A DNA stretch of 64,000 nucleotides from Xiphydria camelus (Eukaryota; Arthropoda; Insecta; Hymenoptera; Xiphydriidae): NCBI GenBank assembly GCA_963678675.1, contig OY783191.1, positions 15,033,096-15,097,095 of the forward strand, written 5' to 3'. Shown here piece by piece: positions 35,280 through 46,432 of the stretch (position 1 is its first letter; the number at the start of each line of letters is the position of its first letter). The notes under the pieces were generated by a model. It was not told where the DNA came from. It did no database searches and saw only the letters and a program-made list of their open reading frames with translations. A program made the translations under genes and the position numbers.

Positions 35280-36215
35280 ACTCGCCACCGACCAAGCTCA
35301 CTGAGATCCACGTGCTCTACTTTTATGATTTACTTGACTTTTCGCATATTTTGAGACTCTATTGTGGTCAAGATAAGAAAGTAAAACTACTTGTTTAATT
35401 TGTAAATAATTTGTAAGCACTATGAATCCATACTTTTTTCAAATTGGCAAATAATTTATTATAAACAACGAGTGAAGGCACAGTGAATGCACAAGGTGCT
35501 GGGCACGCGGTGCAAAAAATGTGCAAATACAGTGATTGTACTGAGTGCAAGCGTTGGGACTTCCCGCCCAGAGCACCAGAACATTCACCGTGCAGACACC
35601 GTGCGCTCACGCTGTGCAACTCCACGGAGAAACTGCGCGGTGTAGCCACGGTGGAGCCACAGGATGTCAGCACTGCGTGCGTTGACCGTGCACTATGGCT
35701 TAACTGCACGCTTTGCTATCGGGCTATCACTGTGATATTTCCTAAATCCATCGCGTGACGGCACAGTGCGCTCGTAGTAACGAAACTTCCACGATAGCAA
35801 AGCGTGCAGTTAAGCAATAGTACATAGTAGACGCATGCAGTGCTGACCTCTTGTGGCTCCACCGTGACTACACTGTACAGTTTCTCCGTGGAGTTGCACA
35901 GCGTGAGCGCACGGTGTCTGCACGGTGAATGTTCTGGTGCTCTGGGCGGGAAGTCCCAACGTTTGCACTCAGTACAATCACTGTGTTTGCACTTTTTTTG
36001 CACCGCGTACCTAACACCTTGTGAAGGCGCAGTGAATGAACTGTGCCTTCATTCATTGTTTATAATAGGTAAATTATTTGCAAATTTAACAAAAGTATGG
36101 ACTCACACATAGTGCTTAAAAATAATTTACAAATTAAGCAAGTAATTTTACTTTTTTATCTTTACCACAATAGAGTCTCAAAATATGCGAAGTCAAGTAA
36201 ATCATAAAAAGGTGC
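35280..36215. repeat. Palindrome of 0.93 kb built of CACTGTG-family sequence
   Basis: Left arm 35315-35730 and right arm about 35790-36215 mirror each other, axis near 35760. Each arm runs from cacgctttgctatcg near the axis to gatttacttgacttttcgca outside. Frames of 90 codons starting MNAQGAGHAVQK (plus) and the mirrored one on the minus strand come from the repeat's low stop-codon content and are not genes. Confidence 0.85.
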
Positions 36216-37090
36216 TTTCCATTTAACTGATACCAGTCGAAACAAAATTAAACCATTGGTTATTTCTGTTGGAGCCTGCCAATTAGGTGATGGATCTAAT
36301 ACCGTATGTACACCCAGGGACACGGCATCTGTCGCTGGTGACTTTTTTTAAACGTTATTTTTAAATGTACTAACCAATGAATAATTAATTCTCATGCGCT
36401 CATTAGCTACGGTGGCGTCTACTGAGTCAAGCCATGTCAAGTCGGACTCGAAATTTCCACTAAATCGCGGATTTCGAAAATAATAACTCTATTACGAAGG
36501 GAGTATGGCACTTACGTTACCGTATTAATATTTCGTGAAAATTCCGTTATTTGTTAATGTTATTAACAATCAAACTTTGAAGCGCGATTAAAATGAAAAA
36601 TCGTTTTCTCTTAATCTACTTTAGACAATTACTTAAAATTTTGCACACTGATAAAGCAATGTTTACACTATCGAATAAATATTTGCTTGAGGTGAAATTG
36701 TTTTAAAAAATGAATTTTGCATTAATTTTTTTAAAACAATTGCAATTTTTCATGCGTTCTTCACACTATAAAAAATGGAACTTACATAAATTCATGCGGC
36801 AAACGTTGGCCTTTTATAATCTGCAAAGAGAACTTTGTACTTTTCCTCCATTCCGGAGATACGAAATTGTTTGTTACGCGGTGCGCTCGTAGATCGCGCG
36901 GCGCGCTCCGCTACTGGCATCCGCGGCATCTTGATGGCCGCGCAAACTTGAGCAAAAACCGTTTGAACTTGCATGAACATGATTTTCCGAGTTTGGCAAA
37001 CATACACAGTTTTCTTGTCAGTTTGCTGATGGTGCTCGTGCGGTATACTTGCGTAAAAACTATTCGGTGTTTCAATATCATTAAGTGAAA

Positions 37091-37306
37091 ATGGTTCGAC
37101 CGAAGGAATGTTGTAATCCTTTGAAAAAGAAAGGTCATAATTGTGTTCGTCATAAGTTGTTCCTCGCGCGTTACCGCCAAGTGGAATAAAAAATTCGAAG
37201 AATACATTGATCGATATATTTGTCAGATATGTCGTAAAGACATGTATAATGATGTTAAAATTGCTTCAAATGTAGAAAATGAAGACCCAAGCACGAAGTG
37301 AGTTTA
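37091..37306 (+). pseudogene. Exon-like fragment, MVRPKECCNPL..., in both arms
   Basis: Starts MVRPKECCNPLKKKGHNC, then after a one-base frame change continues VTAKWNKKFEEYIDRYICQI and CRKDMYNDVKIAS...NEDPSTK, stopping at a GTGAGT that could be a donor site. The Cys pattern (CC...C..C) looks like a transposon first exon with a zinc-binding N-terminus. The mirror copy lies at about 38100-38315 on the minus strand. Family not identified with certainty. Confidence 0.4.
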
Positions 37307-37316
37307 CTAATTATTA

Positions 37317-37910
37317 CACAGGTTTACAAAAAAAAAGTCCGGACTATTTGACCGGACCATGGTATTCCGAGGTATTTTTGCATCCTGAATCCGATCCCGA
37401 GGTCATCTGAGCCCCATCACGTCAGAAAAATGAGATTTCAAGGTCATTTAGAGGTTAAAATGACCATTTTTTGGAACTGGATCCGGGACAATTTCTCAAG
37501 CGACCTGTTGAGTTGGAGGGTAGCTGTTTAGGTCTTGAATACCTTCCAAACATTGGAATGGAGTCCTAAATCTCGACCGGGACTATCACAGAACCACCCC
37601 AGTGGATAAAATGTTGCCATGATCGTTGTATCTCGCGGATTACGATCTCCCTGTCAAGGCATCCAATTCCGGCGATCCGTTCACTGTGACAGTGGACCCA
37701 GCACTGACCGTAATGGCTTTAGAACCTTGGAGTCATGCTCTGGGTGCTGCCCAGGGCAGTCCCATTTCCTTATTTATTTATTTCGAAATCTCGTTTTTCT
37801 GACGTGATGGGGCTCAGATGACCTCGGGATCGGATTCAGGACGCAAAAATACCTCGGAATACCATGGTCCGGTCAAATAGTCCGGACTTTTTTTTTGTTG
37901 TAAACCTGTG
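37317..37910. mobile_element. Nested element with CACAGGTTTACAA ends at the palindrome axis
   Basis: Left CACAGGTTTACAAAAAAAAA and right mirror, arms of about 120 bp (gtccggactatttgaccgga...) pairing, with a 330-bp unpaired centre. It sits at the axis of the 36300-39090 palindrome. Non-coding. Confidence 0.7.
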
Positions 37911-39094
37911 TTATTTTTATATTTTATTGTATAATTAATTGCTATACTGTAACACCTTCTTTAATAGTGAACCACGAATAAACTTCCAAGTAATTATAAC
38001 TGTTCACTGTTCAAATCCAATATTTACATTCAGTTAAAAATTCAATTCGTTCCCTGGAAGGTATTACAGTATAGCAATTAATTATCGGTATTAACTATCT
38101 TGGGTCTTGGGTGCTTGGGTCTTCATTTTCTACATTTGAAGCAATTTTAACATCATTATACATGTCCTTACGACATATTTGACAAATATATCGATCAATG
38201 TATTCTTCGAATTTTTTATTCCACTTGGCAGTAACGCGCGAGGAACAACTTATGACGAACACAATTATGACCTTTCCTTTTCAAAGGATTACAACATTCC
38301 TTCGGTCGAACCATTTTCACTTAATGATATTGAAACACCGAATAGTTTTTAAGCAAGTATACCGCACGAGCACCATCAACAAACTGACAGGAAAACTGTC
38401 TATGTTTGCCAAACTCGGAAAATCATGTTCATGCAAGTTCAAACGGTTTTTGCTCAAGTTTGCGCGGCCATCAAGTTGCCGCGGACGCCAGTAGCGGAGC
38501 GCGCCGTGCGATCTACGAGCGCACCGCGTAACAAACAATTTCGTATCTCCGGAATGGAGAAAAAGTACAAAGTTCTCTTTGCAGATTATAAAAGGCCAAC
38601 GTTTGCCGCATGAATTGATGTAAGTTTCATTTTTTTATAGCGTGAAGACCGCAAGAAAAATTGCAATTGTTTTAAAAAAATTAATGCAAAATACATTTTT
38701 TAAAACAATTTCACCTCAAGCAAATATTTATTCGATAGTGTAAACATTGCTTTATCAGTGTGCAAAATTTCAAGTAATTGTCTAAAGTAGTTTAAGAGAA
38801 AACGATTTTTCATTTTAATTGCGCTTCAAAGTCTGATTGTTAATAACATTAACAAATAACAGAATTTTCACAAAATATTAATACGGTAACGTAAGTGCCA
38901 TATTCCCTTCGCAACAGAGTTATTATTTTCGAAATCCGCGATTTAGTGGAAATTTCGAGTCCGACTTGACATGGCTTGACTCTACTCTCGTTAATGAAAG
39001 CATGAGGATTATTAATTATTGGTTAGTACGTGTAAAAATAACGTTTAAAAAAAGTCACCAGCGACAGATACCGTGTCCCCGGGTGTATCATCCC

Positions 39095-40985
39095 AAACAA
39101 GCTTAGATACCGACATTGCCGAAACTTTACCGACGGTCAAGAATGTTATAGTTAGAGTTGGCTTGAGAAGAGTGCGCTGTGTGTGCTGCGTGAGACACTG
39201 AACTGTAGAGTTCAGTGGCGTAAGAGCGAAAAGTGTCAAGCGGGGTTCAGATGGGTGCGGAAGGCCTGCGGAATGCGGATCGGTGCGGATTGGCAGGCAG
39301 TACGCACGCGGAAGAGCTGATTGGCTAACGGTGTTTCCGCATTCCGCACTCCGCAAGCCTTCCGCACCCATCTGAACCCCGTGTCAAACGTCTGATTTCC
39401 CGATAGCAGTGAATTCTAGAGATCGAAGCGCCTAACCTCGAAATCGTGAATTTGTGAAGAATGGTGGGTAATTTGTAGAAGTGATAAAAAATAATAATTC
39501 GGGTTTCTTCAATGAAATTCCCTAAGAGTTTAAAAACCGGACTGTCAAAGACTTGATGAAAATCTCCTAATCTACCCGTTGTGCGGTAACACTTAATATC
39601 AGTTGAAGGCGAAGCAAAAGTTGTTGGCAAATCGGATACCGGCTTTTAAACACTTGGGGAATTTCGTCGAAAAGAAACCCGAATGATTATTTCTTAGCAC
39701 TTGTAAAAATTTAAAGATTAAAAGATTTCGAGGTTAGACGCTACGATCTCCCGAATTGACAGCTTTTTGACATGTTCGCCATGAAATATCCGTCTGGCAT
39801 TTCAGAGAGGGGCTTAGAATTAAATAATCTATTTATGTAAAAAAAGGCAGACATTACAGTATGACTTCAAAAAACAATTTTTTTTTATTACAAACTGAGG
39901 CGTCTAGCGAGCTATTAAACATAATAAAAAGATCCCCCAATACTTCAGTGACCTTCGATGAGACGCACCTGTTTCATAGATTACAATACATAATGTAACT
40001 CCCCTTTGGGGGCTATTGTTATGAAGAAAGAAATTATTAGAACAACGTTCGCGCGTTGCTGGTATTGCTACCATTTAAGTAACCCTTCGTGGCGATGACT
40101 TCCTTCTCCGTTTCTTCGTCGATTCTCTGTCGTTTCTTCTTGCTTTCACTACACTCTCGCGGCTGTGGCTGCGACTGCGACTCGAATCTTTTTACGAGGA
40201 CAAAATACGAGCTAGATCCATAAAAAGATGACTCGGTGGACATCGGACGATGTCAGGCTTGTCACCGAGCGCCTGTCACCTACGGTACATTCACTGTAAT
40301 AAGCGCTTCCAGTTTCAACTATTTCAGTATTAAATGACTTCTACTTCTTTCGAGCTACATACTTGCTAGGAATTAATCAGCTCCGGAGTAATATCCTGCC
40401 GATCGCGGTACGTCGCCGCTCCCGTGGACTGATTGCCGTTCCGATTTCCCGATAGCTGTCATTCGGAAGATCGTAGCGTCTAACCTCGAAATCTTTTAAT
40501 CTTTAATCTTTTACAAGTGATAAGAAATAATCATTCGGGTTTCTTTTCGACGAAATTCCCCAAGTGTTTAAAAACCGGTATTCGATTTGCCAGCAACTTT
40601 TGCTTCGCCTTCAACTGATATTAAGTGTTACCGCACAACGAGTAGGTTAGGAGATTTTCATCAAGTCTTTGACAGTCCGGTTTTTAAACTCTTAGGGAAT
40701 TTCATTGAAGAAACCCGAATTATTATTTTATATTACTTCTACAAATTACCCACCATTCTTCACAAATTTACGATTTCGAGGTTAGGCGCTTCGATCTCCC
40801 GAATTGACTGCTATCGGGAAATCAGACGTTTGACACTTTTCGCTCTTACGCCACTGAACTCTATAGTTCAGTGTCTCACGCAGCACACACAGCGCACTCT
40901 TCTCAAGCCAACTCTAACTATAAAATTCTTGACCGTCGGTAAAGTTTCGGCAATGTCGGTATCTAAGCTTGTTTAATTTGGGATG
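39095..40985. repeat. 1.9-kb palindrome of the ctgtcaattcgggagatc family
   Basis: Outer sequence gtttaatttgggatgat (about 40975) mirrors 39088-39105, and arms pair through taccgacattgccgaaactt and the caagtgtttaaaaaccgg region to about 39775 and 40435. The left arm carries a MITE at 39242-39380. The centre (39780-40430) is unique; a 68-codon minus-strand frame at 40037-40243 starting MSTESSFYGSSSYFVLVKRF is unrecognised. Confidence 0.8.
39242..39380. mobile_element. MULE-like MITE, 139 bp, 9-bp target duplication
   Basis: Palindromic ends GGGGTTCAGATGGGTGCGGA and mirror. Flanked by GTGTCAAGC (39233-39241) and GTGTCAAAC (39381-39389), one mismatch. The same place in other copies (near 40843, 52899, 59518 and 59630) reads straight through with a single GTGTCAAAC-like sequence. 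A 9-bp duplication suggests the Mutator superfamily. Confidence 0.75.
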
Positions 40986-40999
40986 ATACATACGGTAGA

Positions 41000-41380
41000 A
41001 GTGTGTCGACTTGTGTCATAAATGGAAAGCACCCAAAGTCGAGCACGTGGACCTCAGTTGCGTCCCAAACCTCAAAGTATTTGCAACTGCGTAAAAGATT
41101 CGCAGTTCCTTTTTTCAATAATATTTTATGCAATTGTGTAAATAACACGTAAAAATTGTATTCGTAGGAGTAGTATGTAAAGCAGTTTTCAAAAAGGTAA
41201 GGATTTCTAAAAAATATCACTAAATTAATTGATAAATCGTGGTAAATATAGTACTACAGAGAAATTGAGGTTATATGAAAAATTTAGTTGGACATTTGTT
41301 TGTAATTTTGTGTATTTATTATAATTGGTTTAAAAAATCTGTACTTTGGTTTATTTTATGACATTATCGAATTAATTTTT
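41000..41380. other. No recognisable gene
   Basis: AT-rich spacer; the 85-codon minus-strand frame at 40963-41220 has no recognisable motif. Confidence 0.4.
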
Positions 41381-41391
41381 TTTAGGAAATG

Positions 41392-41745
41392 AAAAAGAAG
41401 ACTCAAAACAAACCAAAACAGACGTCGACAGGAAAGCGATACTGATGATGACACGACAATTCTTCAATCTCCAACTTTGAGAAATGTAGGTAGCTACATT
41501 TCCTGTAGCTTTTGATTTATATTTTTCTCATTGCCGATGGTACTTTTTTCTTTGTTAGGATCTTGACGAAACTGGAGCCTCCAATGCCGAAGAGTTCGAG
41601 AGAAGGTCAGAGAATCGTCGCATTTCAGGCGCCTTGGATGATAAGGACATCACAAAGGTTAAGGAAGAAGGTTTCTCTGATGTGGATCTGAATGACGGAT
41701 ATCCGATGAATGAAGGGGATCTTCTAACTTCATACACCGAGTAAT
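41392..41745 (+). pseudogene. Two exon-like blocks of an acidic protein, decayed
   Basis: The first block (after TTTTTTTAG, to a GTAGGT donor near 41490) reads NEKEDSKQTKTDVDRK and, one base out of frame, DTDDDTTILQSPTLRN. The second (after TTTGTTAG at about 41559) reads DLDETGASNAEEFERRSENR ... VDLNDGYPMNEGDLLTSYTE and stop at 41743. Splice signals, matching phase and composition argue for a former gene. I cannot name the family. Confidence 0.35.
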
Positions 41746-41813
41746 CATAAAAAGATACTTAGATAGTAGTAGATATCAATAATTTCACACATTTTAAACT
41801 TCAATTTTCGTAC

Positions 41814-42288
41814 ATGAGCCGTTGAAAACCAGAATGGTGTAAGACCCCTATTTCACCGGGCGACTACGATCGGCCGACTGTCGGCCGACCGTGGTCGCCT
41901 GGTTTAATACCTTCCATAGAGCTGTATACATTTAGTTGGCGCCGCGACTGGCTGGTCGACCGACCAAGCGGATACTAGGTGAGGTACCCTCCATAGAGCT
42001 GTATACATTTAGTTGGCGACGCGGTTGACCGCGCAACTGATCGGCCGACTGTAGTCGCCCGGTGAAATAGGGGTCTAAGTCACATTTCATGTAAGCTGAG
42101 ATTATTTGACTACAAAGTTAAGTACAATTTGAAAAATCTGTCCAGATGATACAACACAGATATGTACTATTTAAAATATCTGTTTGTATCATCTAAACAG
42201 ATTTTTCAAATTGTACTTAACTTTACAGTCAAATAATCTTAGCTTACATGAAATGTGACTTACACCATTCTGGTTTTCAACAGCTCAC
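41814..42288. mobile_element. TGAGCCGTTGAAAACCAGAA palindromic MITE, copy 1, with nested MITE
   Basis: Same element as 54357-54591 but interrupted by 233 bp at 41843-42075. The sequences on either side (cattttaaacttcaattttcgtaca and gtgtattcactgcaaaagtt in parts) are joined in the duplicate at 29960-30015, so this MITE too has an approximate empty site in the window. Confidence 0.8.
41843..42075. mobile_element. Nested Harbinger-like MITE, 233 bp, TAA target
   Basis: Ends GACCCCTATTTCACCGGGCG and mirror, flanked by TAA on both sides (41840-41842, 42076-42078). The uninterrupted copy at 54386-54388 has one TAA. A 3-bp TWA duplication is the PIF/Harbinger signature. The interior is GC-rich with repeated cggccgac and tccatagagctgtatacatt motifs. 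Confidence 0.8.
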
Positions 42289-42289
42289 T

Positions 42290-43460
42290 GTGTATTCACT
42301 GCAAAAGTTAACACAATATCTGTGTTCGCATACTCCTCGCACACCTTCAAAAAAGCAAGGCAAACTACTCTGTCATCCTTGGCTTTGAGTGTGTTTTCTT
42401 GTTTCATCATACGTTATGAATTATTTTTGCAAGAATCATTGAAATATATACTTTTATATGAATCTAACTATAATGGAAACAATACAAAAAATGTGAATGT
42501 CGTCAAAGCTATGGTGATCGAGAGACATATGTTTATCCCTATGTTGATAATTCTATCAATAGGATCTATTGCCTTGACCGTTAGTCTCATCAAATGTTAA
42601 AAAATTCGGTATGTTGAACTACAAAAATGATCAACATAGGGATAAACATATATCTCTCGATCACCATAGCTTTGACGACATCGACGTTTTTTGTATTGTT
42701 TCCATTACAGTTAGATTCGTATAAAAGTATATATTTTAATGATTCTTGCAAGAAATAATTCATAACGTATGATGAAACAAGAAAACACACTCAAAGCCAA
42801 TGATGACAGAGTAGTTTTCCTTGCTCTTTATGAAGGTGTGCAAGGAGTATGCGAACACAGATATTGTGTTAACTTTTGCAGTGAATACTTTGCAGTCGAG
42901 TTCATGAGAATTCAAAAAGAGAAAGCTTTTGAAGAATTTTCAATTCTTTCCAAAATAGTCTCTTCGTAAATTCGCAATATTATTATACTTGCAATTTTAT
43001 TAACATTAAACTTTTGTACTTAACCTATTTCTCTCATTCATTACAAAACTTTCTATGTAAAAAACCTGTATGGAGTAACCAAAGTTTATTGTTTCATAAA
43101 TAAAAGAAAATATAAATTTGAAAAGCATTTAACGGTAGTCAATAATTAAAAAAAATTAAGTACCTAACCTAAAATAGTATACATTCACAATAATGCCAGC
43201 AACGTCATCACAGTGTAAGCACTGTGCCGTCACGGCGTGCATTTCCTTTTCCTAAAGATCACCCCATATATAGGTATTTGATCAAACACTGTGCTGTCAC
43301 GGTGCCTGCGCGTAGTGTCGGCACCGCGTGCAGGTACAGTAGCTGCAGACTGGACATGCACCTTGGTACCAAAGTGCTAAATTTCAAATGCACCGCGTGC
43401 GGTCATAGTGCTGCCACGGTGGCTCCACTTTACTATAGGGACCGTGCATCCAAGCGTCAG
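42290..43460 (-). repeat. Inverted duplicate of the pogo element's flanks, itself partly palindromic
   Basis: From about 42780 to 43445 this is the reverse complement of 29534-30040 joined to 26205-26488. Sequence 42310-42600 mirrors 42605-42900, axis near 42602. TA at 43161-43162 is the unoccupied pogo target. Confidence 0.85.
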
Positions 43461-43577
43461 CGTCCTCTAACGGAACAAATTTACAACTTGTTGGTGACTG
43501 TATTTGTGTTGGTTACGGGCGCTGTACGTTTGTTTTGAGTTAATTGTTAATAATTTATGAGAAATGCCGAAATCCAC

Positions 43578-43790
43578 AATATTAATTTAATTTAATTTTC
43601 AATGGGTAATAATCAGGCCAAACAACAACAAGAATCAATACAAGTCTGACGTTTCGGTTCCTCTTCGAACCCTCGTCATTACGTCTCTGAAGAGTGTTCG
43701 AAGAGGAACCGAAACGTCAGACGTATACTGATTCTTGTTGCTGTTTGGCCTGATTATTACCTATTGAAAATTAAATTAAATTAATTTTAA
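43578..43790. repeat. Palindromic repeat with gaaacgtc hairpin, copy 1
   Basis: taatttaattttcaatgggtaataatcaggcc mirrored on the right, shortened here: arms of about 100 bp. Near the axis each arm has ggttcgaagaggaaccgaaa, a hairpin followed by GAAACGTC. A single-arm copy lies at 44540-44697. Confidence 0.75.
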
Positions 43791-44266
43791 GCTATTATTG
43801 GCAGCAGAAGTATTATCTTAAGAATTTTCTAATGCTGGTAAACAAATGTTTATCATTACAGAGAGAAAATGAGATTTCTCCAAGAAGTGAGGAGCATTTA
43901 TGGGGATAGAACAGGATCGGATCTGTCTCAACTGATGAGGGTTTGGAATAGGATTGTCATTTTGGGGGAGTAACTTACGTTCTTGATTAGATACAAGAAA
44001 ATTAACATCTTGCCGGGACATATTAGATAAAAAAATTTTTAATTTCAATTATGATAATTTGAAAGTTTTAACGAAGGCAAATAATTACTATCGTAACACG
44101 TTTAACAAAGGAATTCCGAATTTAGAGATTCAGAATGCTTCTATAAATTTAATGAATTTACGGAAATTAGCTAAGTTTTTGGAAAATAGATTAAAACGAA
44201 TTTTTTACCCATAGACGTATTCAATAGGTTTGTTTTCTCAAAGGAGTAGGCTTAATAGGATCAATT

Positions 44267-44503
44267 GAGGGGGTCAGTGGAAAAGTGGTACAAGTCACAA
44301 TTTGGATTATTTGAGTTAACTGCAAAAATGCGGTAGTTAAAGTAAATATCTGTTTAGAAAAAAAAGTGGTATAAGTGGCAACCATACCATTATACACTTA
44401 TACCATTTTTTTTCGAAACAGATATTTACTTTAACCATGCATTTTTGCAGTTAACTCAAATAATCCAAATTGTGACTTGTACCACTTTTCCACTGACCCC
44501 CTC
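44267..44503. mobile_element. MITE with GAGGGGGTCAGTG ends, AATT-flanked
   Basis: Perfectly mirrored arms of about 110 bp. Its end GAGGGGGTCAGTGGAAAAGT, then acaagtcacaattt, matches the end of the 31922-34883 transposon (GAAGGGGTCAGTGCAAGAAG, then ctaagtcacaattt) base for base over most positions, and both are flanked by AATT. It is most likely mobilised by that family's transposase. Confidence 0.85.
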
Positions 44504-44539
44504 AATTATGAAGAGGGAAAAATTGAAAAATAAGTTTAA

Positions 44540-44697
44540 GAAGGTCATTACATCTCTGAAGAGGGTTCGAAGAGGAACCGAAACATCAGACGTGTATTGA
44601 ATCTTGTTGTTGTTTGGCCTGATTATTACCTATTGAAAATGAAATTAAATTAATTTTAAACTACTACAGGCAACAGAAGTATTATCTTAAGAATGAA
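44540..44697 (+). repeat. gaaacgtc-hairpin repeat, single-arm copy
   Basis: Matches the right arm of 43578-43790, from cattacatctctgaagagg to ttatcttaagaatg. Non-coding. Confidence 0.7.
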
Positions 44698-44869
44698 ATC
44701 CACAATAAATTTTTAATTCATCTATGACAAACGTTAACACTGACAAACACGCTACAGTTACTTGTCACCAAGGTTTTGCAAAAAATTACCGCTAGGAGTC
44801 GCTGTTTTTCAGCTCGTGCACGGTCCCTATAGGGGTAGGCTTGTGTGCGTCACCAATGCTAGCTGCGCT

Positions 44870-45245
44870 CCCCGATAGCCAGGCGATTTCACAGTAGTTG
44901 CACTGTGAGACCACGCGGTGTTTGAGAAACATCACAGTGATGCCTTGGTGCGTGCCCACTGGGGTCCCGCCACATACACAGCTAGCCAACTCCCACGCGA
45001 CACCTTTGAAGTTAGAAACGCCGATCCGTTGACCTTGAGTCGTGCTGTCTCTTTCTGTTTCGGGAAAGATCAGGGCCGAACTGCGGTAGTCTCCGACTCG
45101 CTCGGGAGAGAAGTTGTTTCATTTGACAAAGTACGGCCCTGAATTCTTTCCCGAGCGAGAGAGAGATAGCATGCGTCCAGGTTTAAAGGTCCGGCGTGGG
45201 AGTTGGCTAGCTGTGTAAGCTGTGGTATCACTGTGGCATCACGCA
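44870..45245. repeat. CACTGTG-family palindrome
   Basis: agctagccaactcccacgc (44980s) mirrors gcgtgggagttggctagct (45195-45213), and ctctttctgtttcgggaaag mirrors tcgggag/cccgagcgagag around 45080-45160. The outer part carries CCCCGATAGC and CACTGTG motifs. Confidence 0.6.
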
Positions 45246-45281
45246 GTTCAAGTCGTGTTGGTCGACTCCGGTCATAATACC

Positions 45282-45565
45282 GTATGACCGTCTCTGTACT
45301 GGCCAGTTTGAAAGTTACCTTCGGATAGGCTTGGTCGGTACTCGAGTCATTTAATACGGTAGAAGTCGAGTCGGCAGTTAGAGTTGATGTCAATTTGGAA
45401 GATCGAAGCGCCTACCCTCGAAATTGTGAATTGTGAATAATGGAAATTACGAAAATAATTATAATTACGGTATAAATGTCTCGATTACCGACCAAGCCTA
45501 TCCGAAGGTAACTTTCAAACTGGCCAGTACAGAGACGGACATACGGTATAGAAACCGGACATGAT
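45282..45565. repeat. Palindrome with taccgtatg ends, copy 1
   Basis: gtctctgtactggccagttt at the left mirrors aaactggccagtacagagac at the right, arms about 130 bp. The same unit lies at 58483-58760. Confidence 0.8.
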
Positions 45566-45631
45566 AGTGACTGCTCTTGAAGGTTCCCGTTAAATTTTTA
45601 ATATAATTTGATATTTTCTTTTTCAAAACAA

Positions 45632-46295
45632 ATGTCAACATAACCACGTAACATAAACAAAGAATTTGTAAATAAAAGTAGTTTTAAAAGTACAACTGCA
45701 ATAAACCCAATTCATAAATGATGAATATCGGTATCGAAGATATCTTATCAATTCTAAGAGAGTCAAAAAGGCCGCTAGTGGAAGGAGAAGCGGTATTGGA
45801 AGCAGGGTTTGTATTTTCTTGCGGAATCAAAAAGAGAAACCAAAATGCAGTGAAAATCGTCGCATCTTGCGTACAATCGTCACATGGTACTATTTGCCCT
45901 ACCGATTAATGTACAGAAGCGTTGCAAAAACACGTTTGCATCTACCTATGGCCCAGCTGCACTTGCACGTTACTTCTTTATTGTTGTTTACCAGTAAGAT
46001 GTTCACTTCAACTTCGTGAGGAGTACTTGTTACATGTGACGATTGTATGCAAGAAACGACTATTTTCACTGCATTTTGTTTTCTCTATTTGATTCCGTAG
46101 AAAAATACAAACTCTGCTTTCAATACCGCTTCTCCTTCTACTAGCGGCCTTTTTGACTCTGCTAGAATTGATAAGATATCTTCGATACAGATATTCATCA
46201 CTTATGGATTGGGTTTATTGCACTTGCACTCTTAAAATTACTTTTATTTACAAATACTCTGTTTATGTTACGTGGTTATGTTGACATTTGGTCCG
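45632..46295. repeat. Palindrome carrying a protein-coding fragment in each arm
   Basis: caaatgtcaacataaccacg at 45630 is mirrored at 46275-46294; arms about 270 bp reach to about 45900 and 46040. The unpaired centre is about 130 bp. Confidence 0.85.
45718..45909 (+). pseudogene. Fragment resembling the N-terminus of ISL2EU-type SWIM/YqaJ protein
   Basis: Reads EDILSILRESKRPLVEGEAV then LEAGFVFSCGIKKRNQNAVK and IVASCVQSS, similar in spacing to the start of the second protein of ISL2EU elements (a helix, a G-E motif, then a Cys-Gly strand and C-x-QSS). The mirrored minus-strand version occupies about 46020-46200 with a frame break. The resemblance is from memory of the pattern and short. Confidence 0.35.
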
Positions 46296-46395
46296 TAACG
46301 ACAGCCATCTTAGGAAGAACGAAACGCCACCATACGGCGGTGTCCGGCGCGAATAAAAATTCCGTAAGGCCGTAAGACGTAAGCGTAAGCGAATA

Positions 46396-46432
46396 GACCA
46401 ATCAGGATCAAGTATTCCGTTGTGGAAAAAAC
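46396..46432 (+). repeat. Single arm of the small agcgaatagacc MITE
   Basis: agcgaatagaccaatcagga and the following aagtattccgttgtgg match one arm of the 14041 and 23100 palindromes. Confidence 0.7.

Larger units (their letters stand above)
36300..39090. repeat. 2.8-kb palindrome, arms about 1 kb
   Basis: Outer ends at accgtatgtacacccaggga (about 36301) and its mirror near 39085. Arms pair through the GC-rich centre around 36880-36960 and 38460-38540 and on to about 37315 and 38100. The outermost 200 bp correspond to the two halves of the MITE found whole at 48458, 55691 and 59180. The right arm has an extra piece around 37920-38100 near the inner end. Confidence 0.85.

Noticed and set aside
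35483..36056. 90-codon frames mirrored on both strands
   Set aside because: They are the two arms of one palindrome, and the CACTGTG-type motifs lack stops in some frames. No conserved protein.
43578..43790. A working hammerhead ribozyme
   Set aside because: The core motif is there but no stem I can be formed from the flanking bases, and the second copy has a non-cleavable GTG.
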